Shown here in pieces: positions 58,531-64,000 of a DNA stretch of 64,000 nucleotides (within the stretch, counting starts at the first letter, position 1; each line of letters starts with the position of its first letter). Source of the stretch: Apodemus sylvaticus. Its lineage: Eukaryota; Chordata; Mammalia; Rodentia; Muridae. The stretch spans positions 57,353,800 to 57,417,799 of the forward strand of contig NC_067476.1 of assembly GCF_947179515.1 (NCBI RefSeq), read 5' to 3'. A model generated the notes under the pieces. That model had not been told where the DNA came from, made no database searches, and worked only from the letters and a program-made list of their open reading frames with translations. The translations under genes and the position numbers were made by a program.

Positions 58531-58722
58531 CTCCTCGGATGACTTTCGAAATGCCATGTAAGTCTGCAGGACCTGTGACCTGTAGCTGATGCTCCGACCA
58601 AGCGTGTTTAATTCTTCTTCTAGCCATTTCACTTTAAGAGGAAGCAATGCCACTTCATTGAGTTCAAGTTCATTTTTCTCTGTCATGATTTTTGCAGCTG
58701 CTTCTAATGCATGTGCTGCCTC
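58531..58722 (-). CDS. Ccdc141: Ccdc141 coding exon B
   Basis: 192 nt, 64 codons, phase 0 at both ends. Acceptor TTTCATAG then GAGGCAGC; donor GAGGAG then GTATGG. Encodes EAAHALEAAAKIM through VLQTYMAFRKSSEE, strongly helical with charged heptads and a central Trp (KVKWLEEEL), typical of a spectrin-like helix. The end joins to VEEQLQSLKEF in the next exon, giving an uninterrupted helix across the junction. Confidence 0.93.
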
Positions 58723-59813
58723 CTATGAAAGCAAAGCACAAGGCGGGTCAGGAGCTGACAGGGGAATCGTGAGCATTCACATTCCATTACCCTTCGGCTC
58801 ATCCATCTATTACAGATATTAATTGAACTTGTACTGAGAATTTCCTCAATCAAAGAAAGGTATAACTTTCAGAATTCCAAAAAGGAAGGGGAAAAGGCAC
58901 TTGAAAGTGAAAACCATCTCCAGCCCTTCCTTGGCTCTGTCCGAAGCTGAAGATCTTTTGTCCTGGCGCTGAAAGTACGGGCATAATGTTCTGGAGACGT
59001 AGAGAATCCACACCCAGTAAGCAGTTTACAGCTCCTGAGATGTGCTGTGCTGGGATTCTGGGCTCCTCCATCCATGGTAGAACGCGTGAACACTTCTAGC
59101 AAGCCAGCTTTTGGAGCTCCCCTGCCCCTTGACTTCTCAGACTTTACTTAGCTACCCTAGTATTCTGCCATTGGTTTTGCTGTGCAGGCCTTAGCTCCAA
59201 ACATCAGGCTCTCAGCTCCCGAGCACCCTCTGAAACTTGGCTACCTCTTTGCCGCTGCTGTTGCCTCTGTCGCCAGTGTTGGAAGCCCCAGGGGTCTTAG
59301 CTGACCATTATACAATTCAGTTCAGCCTGCTCTACCCACGATACAGACCACAAGTAAACTAAGATTATCATTCAGGAGAGGAACTTCTTGAGTCCTACTG
59401 TTTATTGCAATGCAGAGGGATATCCCGAAGGAGAGGAACTCCTCAGACTCCCAATAGCAATGAAGAACCTGCTTGTACAGGCCGAGAAGGGACACGGCAT
59501 GCTGGTGCTTACATTTTGATTCTCTCTCAGGGACAGCCTGGATATGTGGGATTTCCTGTTCTACCAATCACAAGCTTTATATAAGTGCTACTCACAAGCC
59601 TCCTTTAGGTATAGCCTCACAAGCTTTGGGTTGAGGCTGAGTCCTCCTCTTCCTCCCAGACCTGGGTGAGAACAGCTATTACCAGACTCACAGTCACTGG
59701 GAAGTGGGGTGAGTAAGGAGTCCTTGGGGGAGCTCTGGGCAGGGCTATTAGGAGGGCAAGGCTCACGTGAGGTTTATTGGTGATGGTACAGGCTGAAGCA
59801 GTTGTGTCTAGAG

Positions 59814-60003
59814 CAGTAGTTCATAACCTTCCTAATGCCATGACCTTTTAATACAGTTTCTAAAGTTGTGGTGACCCCTGACCATAAAATTATTCTTGTT
59901 GCTACTTCATAACTGTAATTTTGCTACTGTTACAAATTGTAATGTGATGTGATATGGCAGGATATTTGCTAATGGGGTTGCGACCCACAGGTTGAGACCC
60001 CTG
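59814..60003 (+). mobile_element. URR1-type hAT (Charlie) non-autonomous DNA transposon with TSD
   Basis: 190 bp. Left end CAGTAGTTCATAACCTTCC and right end GGTTGAGACCCCTG form imperfect terminal inverted repeats. The interior GTTGTGGTGACCCCTGACCA and GCTACTTCATAACTGTAATT is the URR1 core. Flanked by GTCTAGAG at 59806-59813 and 60004-60011: the perfect 8-bp duplication typical of hAT elements. No transposase encoded. Confidence 0.92.
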
Positions 60004-61238
60004 GTCTAGAGCAAGGTCTCCAGAGGCAGAAGCCTGTGGCCTCAGCCACAGTCTTGGTTGTTGTTCTCCTTGTACCCAAGTCTAATTTCTTTAAGGTGTC
60101 CATGAAGAGCTCAAAGCCAAGATCCCACTATGACACTTTAGCCAGTAGCCAGTCAGAAGGATTTAAGCTAACAGCACCATTCAAGGTAATGGGACACAAA
60201 GAAGAGTCTGACAGCTGTCAATCAAAAGTGCAAACTGGCCAGGTCCCCAGTAGCTTAGCTTATTTGTAGGGAAAGTAAACATTAAAAGGTGCTTACAATA
60301 AAGACCTGTCATAGCATTAGCATTCTTAATAGTACTTAGCAGTGCTTAACTCCTAGTTAATTGTCCTTAGGGAGAGCTGGTCTTTCTGATCCCTTTTAAT
60401 ACATTACCTGCATGTCTATTCCAATGGTGTGTAAACAAAATTATTATTGCCGGCTATATAAAAGTGCAGCATATATAATTACATGCTTCCTAATTAGCTA
60501 TGTTACTCGTTCATATATTTGCCATATATTGCCTTTATTGTTGGAGTGTTCTTCTACACATACTGTAAGAGAGCAGACTGGCTCGTGCTGGCAGCAGCTT
60601 CATACGTGGTGTTTACATTTTTCTATGGCGTCAAGGAACGATGTCTAGTGACTGCCTATGTCTGTGCAAGTGCACACTGTGGTGTTCACACAACAACAGC
60701 CAAATCATGTAGCAGCACTTCTCTCAGAAGACATCCTCATCACTAAGTGATTCATGACTAAGAAATCCCTGTAAAACTTCCTGAGAACAAGGGATGGATC
60801 GAGCAGAATTAAAATGTCTGCACTCTCATTTGCAGCACGAGGGACACCTTTCCTGGTTGTGTTTAATATGCTTTTCATGAACCCCGCTGACTTCACTGCT
60901 CTGTGACAACACACTGCAGAATAAAAGAGGGGCATGGGATTTCTCCCCCTGAGTTCTCTCTCATGCTTCTAAAATTTAAAAGGAGAATGCCTTCAGTCAA
61001 GACTTAAGCATTTAAAATGAAGATTTTTCTAAATCTTATTCCAAGGAGAAGGAAAGAAAAACTGCAGTGTGTCTGTCTGCAGTGAGGGGGCTATTTTGAG
61101 TGAGGGTCTTCTGTGGAAACCAGGAGAAACAAGGCTTTTCTTGCTGATGCAGGTGAGTGGGGGGTGGGTGAGGGAGGCTCTCACTTTAAATTCTATGGGG
61201 AAGGAAGTCAGACAGTGCAGATTGGGAACCTCTAGTGC

Positions 61239-61400
61239 CAAAGTTCTCAACTTGCGGGGAGCAACCCCTTTGGGGGTCACCTCACAGATACCTTGCATAT
61301 CATTTACATTTGGATTCATAACAGCAAAACTACAGTTTTATAGTTGGGGGTCACCACAACATGAGGAACTGTGTTAAAGGGTCACAGCATTAGTAAAGGT
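61239..61400 (-). mobile_element. URR1-type hAT element, opposite orientation
   Basis: AAAGTTCTCAACTTGCGGGG, CCCCTTTGGGGGTCACCTC, GTTGGGGGTCACCACAACAT and GGGTCACAGCATTAGTAAAG are the URR1 core reversed relative to 59814-60003. I see no clean 8-bp duplication. Confidence 0.85.
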
Positions 61401-61895
61401 GAGAAGCACGGCCTCAGCAGGAGTCACTAAATCCAAAGCAGGGCCACAGTTACAGGAGGGCACTCAGTGTCTGAATATGGAGGGCGAAGCAAGTTTAGAT
61501 TTGCCTCATGAAAGATTATAGTGACACATGTTTCTGGAAATTCAGTGTGACTTCATTGTGAAATTCTTGTAAAAAGTCGCAAACAATCTTAGACGAGTGC
61601 TTTCCTGCCTAGTCTGGTCCCTCGAAAGTGTGGCTAACACCTGATTCTGTTCTCAGGCAGAGAACACAGGTAGCTAAATATCTAAAACTACAGTTGCAAT
61701 AAATATGCTAATAAATGAACACAAAAATACACATAACTTAGACACATATAACAGTATATGTGATTTTCATGTCATTATCTGTATTAACTTATAATTGCAG
61801 CTCTTAAGGGAGCTGGGATTAAGCTCTGTATCTTTGGAAATTGTTTTTAAAGAATTATTTACAACATTATGGTCTTAGAAATAACTTTCATTTAC

Positions 61896-62015
61896 CTTGG
61901 CTCGCATATCCAATTCCAGATATTTATTCAAAATCCTCTCTGATTCCGAAAGGCTGGAACCAACATCCAATGTGATAGCAAGAAGCGGCCTGATTTCCTG
62001 GATTGACATTTCCAC
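61896..62015 (-). CDS. Ccdc141: Ccdc141 coding exon A (first exon in window)
   Basis: 120 nt, 40 codons, phase 0 at both ends. Acceptor TTATTCCCCAAG then GTGGAAATG; donor GCCAAG then GTAAATG. The peptide begins VEMSIQEIRPLLAI and ends LELDMRAK, an amphipathic helix with regularly spaced Leu/Ile, as expected for the coiled-coil/spectrin-like rod. It joins in frame to the next exon (58531-58722), which begins EAAHALEAAAK. The upstream intron starts at 62016; its 5' exon is not in the window. Confidence 0.9.
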
Positions 62016-63877
62016 CTTGGGGAATAAAGGATATATTGTAATCTTAATAATATATACTTATGTAAAGGAGTGTACATATAAGGAAATATTGTTCCATACA
62101 TCACCATTGCATTTAAAATGTATATCATTTTTGTATAAAATAGACTTACATATTGAAGAATTTTATATTTTGATAATGCTGATCTTCATATGCCATACTG
62201 GTAAATTCTGAATACATTCTTTCACTAACAGCAATGACTGCAAGCTATCATTCCTGCCTGCCCTTGAAGAGCTTTTCTATATTGCCTACAGAGGATGATA
62301 ATACATTTGCTAAAATATTAGCAGAGGTGAATTCATCTGTATGTTGAATGAGACCAATTCACTGGTACACCTAAGCAAGCATTCCAAATCGAGGTGTTAG
62401 ACTATTCTATGGGCAGTTGTACGAAAGGATGAGGGGCTCTGGGAAACGCCCTGTCCGGACGCTACTGGAAGCAGGGACCTACTTGAATCATTTCGCTGAT
62501 GAATCAAGGGAACTGTGATTTGATCTTTGGTTCCCAAGAACCAGTGACCAAGGTGACCCTGGAAGGGCTTCATTCCACTCTAGTTATTTCCTTCATCCCT
62601 TGCTTTCTATAGAAAGCACACCCTCCACAGCTAAGTTGGCAATAAGGTAAGAAGCAACCATTGCTTAAATTCCTGTTTTGTTCTTCACAATCACAAATTA
62701 GCTTGACTCTGGTAGGGAAAACAACACGACAGCTGCTCCTTTTCCCAAATCTCTCTGGACCCAGACAATGAGACAGAGCTCACAGTTGCAAGCTACTGGG
62801 TCAATAACAGAGGGGAGGCAACCTAACAGGGATGTTACTTAATGCCAGGTCCTACGAAGTCTGTTAACTCTGCTCCTATATGTTGGAGTATATAAGTAGG
62901 CTGCACCGAATAAAAAGATGGCGGAACATTTGAGACCCTATGTCTACAGGATGGTTCACTATCACTGTGTCTTCTTCAGTGGACTGGAAGTAAAATGTTT
63001 CCATAGACAACAGCCAGCCTTTCCCTGTATAATGATTATCTTAATGATGAATTACCTCTAAAACACTAGGTTCAAGAGGTCATAGTTAAAACATTAGTAA
63101 TTAATTAATAATTAAAATAAATAGTGTAAAAGATAACACATCGGTATTAGTAATAGATCAAAAATCAATTTCTGAGGCTGATGCACTCTTGTCCTATGAT
63201 GGCAGGACAGGGAGGCTCTGTGCTCGAGACCCTTCTAGACCTTTCCCTGAATGTGTCTTTATTTGACTGCTTCTAATTCTTTTTATTTTGAACAAAGTTC
63301 AAATCATAAAAAAATAAAAACAAAAACAAAAACAAATGTTTCCATAGAAAGCTGCTGATCTCTCTGCAGAGAGGATTTTCCCCTGAATGCTTTTATGTGG
63401 ATGACTGTGTCTCTTGCGCTGGTTTTGTTCAATCAATATGATGATGACAACAGAATTTTCCCAGAAAAAACAAACCCCAAAATTGTTGATAACTATTTGA
63501 CTATCTGAAGTCCTTCTGTTCAATTGTGCCATTATGATGACAGCTAGCGTGTGACTTTGTTCAGAGGCATACAAACCAGCGCCCCCCCCTTCAGTGAATG
63601 TCTGATGTGGCTAACAGAAATATGGAGAATATATAACCTTGTATATATACATTCTGGAAAGGCAGACAACATTAGACATTTATCACTGGCAACCTGGAGC
63701 AGAGGTGGTTGGCTGGACAGCAGTGAATTACAACTGCTCATCCCATTGTAAGACCTACTATGTAATATAGAGGAAGTCTAAGGAGACACACCCCACCCTT
63801 CCACGGTGCTCAGTTGGCACACCTTCCATGAACACCAAATAAAAGGTGTGTATATTCTTTTATGAAACTACCTTCCA
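62016..63877 (-). other. Ccdc141 intron upstream of exon A (partial)
   Basis: I looked on the minus strand for the preceding rod exon, which should end near a GYLRK-like peptide, and found none, so it lies beyond the window. A stretch around 62880-62930 has TATATAAG followed by AATAAA, which could be part of an LTR, but I cannot assign it. Confidence 0.75.
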
Positions 63878-64000
63878 GGCTGATGAGATGGCTCAGTGGT
63901 CAAGAGCACCGACTGCTCTTGCAGAAGTTCTGAGTTCAAATCCCAGTCACCACATGGTGGCTCACAATCATCTGTAATGAGATCCAATGCCCTCTTCTGG
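63878..64000 (+). mobile_element. B2 SINE, sense, cut by window end
   Basis: GGCTGATGAGATGGCTCAGT, the RNA polymerase III A and B boxes (TGGCTCAGTGG and GTTCAAATCCC), CACATGGTGGCTCACAATC and GCCCTCTTCTGG. The 3' half is outside the window. Confidence 0.95.

Larger units (their letters stand above)
58723..61895 (-). other. Ccdc141 intron A/B
   Basis: 3.2 kb. Contains two URR1-type hAT elements (59814-60003 and about 61239-61400) in opposite orientations. No other feature named. Confidence 0.85.
13801..62015 (-). other. Ccdc141: Ccdc141 gene, 3' two-thirds (15 coding exons)
   Basis: Span of the recognised gene from the first exon seen to a candidate poly(A) signal. Fifteen minus-strand exons join with consistent phase and AG/GT borders into one frame of about 1050 residues ending in a stop codon. 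The order and local sequence match what I know of mammalian CCDC141 (coiled-coil domain containing 141, CAMDI): helical rod, acidic linker, one I-set Ig domain, hydrophobic C-terminus. Family knowledge: it binds DISC1 and myosin II, localises near the centrosome and supports neuronal migration. The N-terminal third and the promoter are outside the window. Gene identity is very likely; the 3' limit is a guess. Confidence 0.93.

Noticed and set aside
62880..62960. TATATAAG followed by AATAAA, possible LTR promoter/poly(A) unit
   Set aside because: No LTR ends, duplication or family match could be seen.

Overview
The window is mammalian nuclear DNA from a murid rodent. It is intron-rich, and its interspersed repeats are rodent-type: B1, B2/B3 and B4 SINEs, an old ID-like SINE, rodent L1 with its characteristic 3' UTR, and URR1-type hAT elements. 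Many CA/TG and other microsatellites are also present. I cannot separate mouse, rat or another murine genus from sequence alone. The near-absence of young ID elements argues mildly against rat.

One protein-coding gene is supported: Ccdc141 (also called CAMDI), on the minus strand. Fifteen coding exons with matching splice sites and phases run from 62015 down to the stop codon at 15104. They encode about 1050 residues, roughly the C-terminal two-thirds of the protein. The promoter and N-terminal exons lie beyond position 64000. The encoded protein is a long helical, spectrin-repeat-like rod (exons from 62015 to 26908), a short linker exon (23418-23534), a large low-complexity acidic/Ser/Pro exon (17798-18612), an I-set immunoglobulin domain split over the last two exons, and a hydrophobic C-terminal segment that looks like a membrane tail anchor. 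The first ten exons in the window are all multiples of three with phase-0 introns, so skipping any one would keep the frame. Known biology of the family: CCDC141/CAMDI binds DISC1 and myosin II and acts in centrosome positioning and migration of cortical and GnRH neurons. In human and mouse it sits beside the titin gene.

Layout: 1-15103 is the downstream flank (3' UTR, then intergenic DNA expected to lead towards Ttn), holding repeats and no recognisable titin exon. 15104-62015 is the Ccdc141 exon/intron series. 62016-64000 is the intron upstream of the first exon seen, ending in a B2 SINE cut by the window edge.

The most interesting non-genic structures are a young 5'-truncated antisense L1 (28104-29408) with a perfect 15-bp target-site duplication and an interrupted poly(A) tail; a 5 x 29-bp minisatellite made from L1 ORF2 sequence (21879-22023); a four-copy, about 161-bp AT-rich tandem repeat upstream of one exon (about 49298-49870); a hAT element with a perfect 8-bp target-site duplication (59806-60011); and (TG)n tracts placed just after a Ccdc141 donor site. 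No bacterial, CRISPR, tRNA or rRNA features were seen, and I found no evidence of a wholly new biological system.
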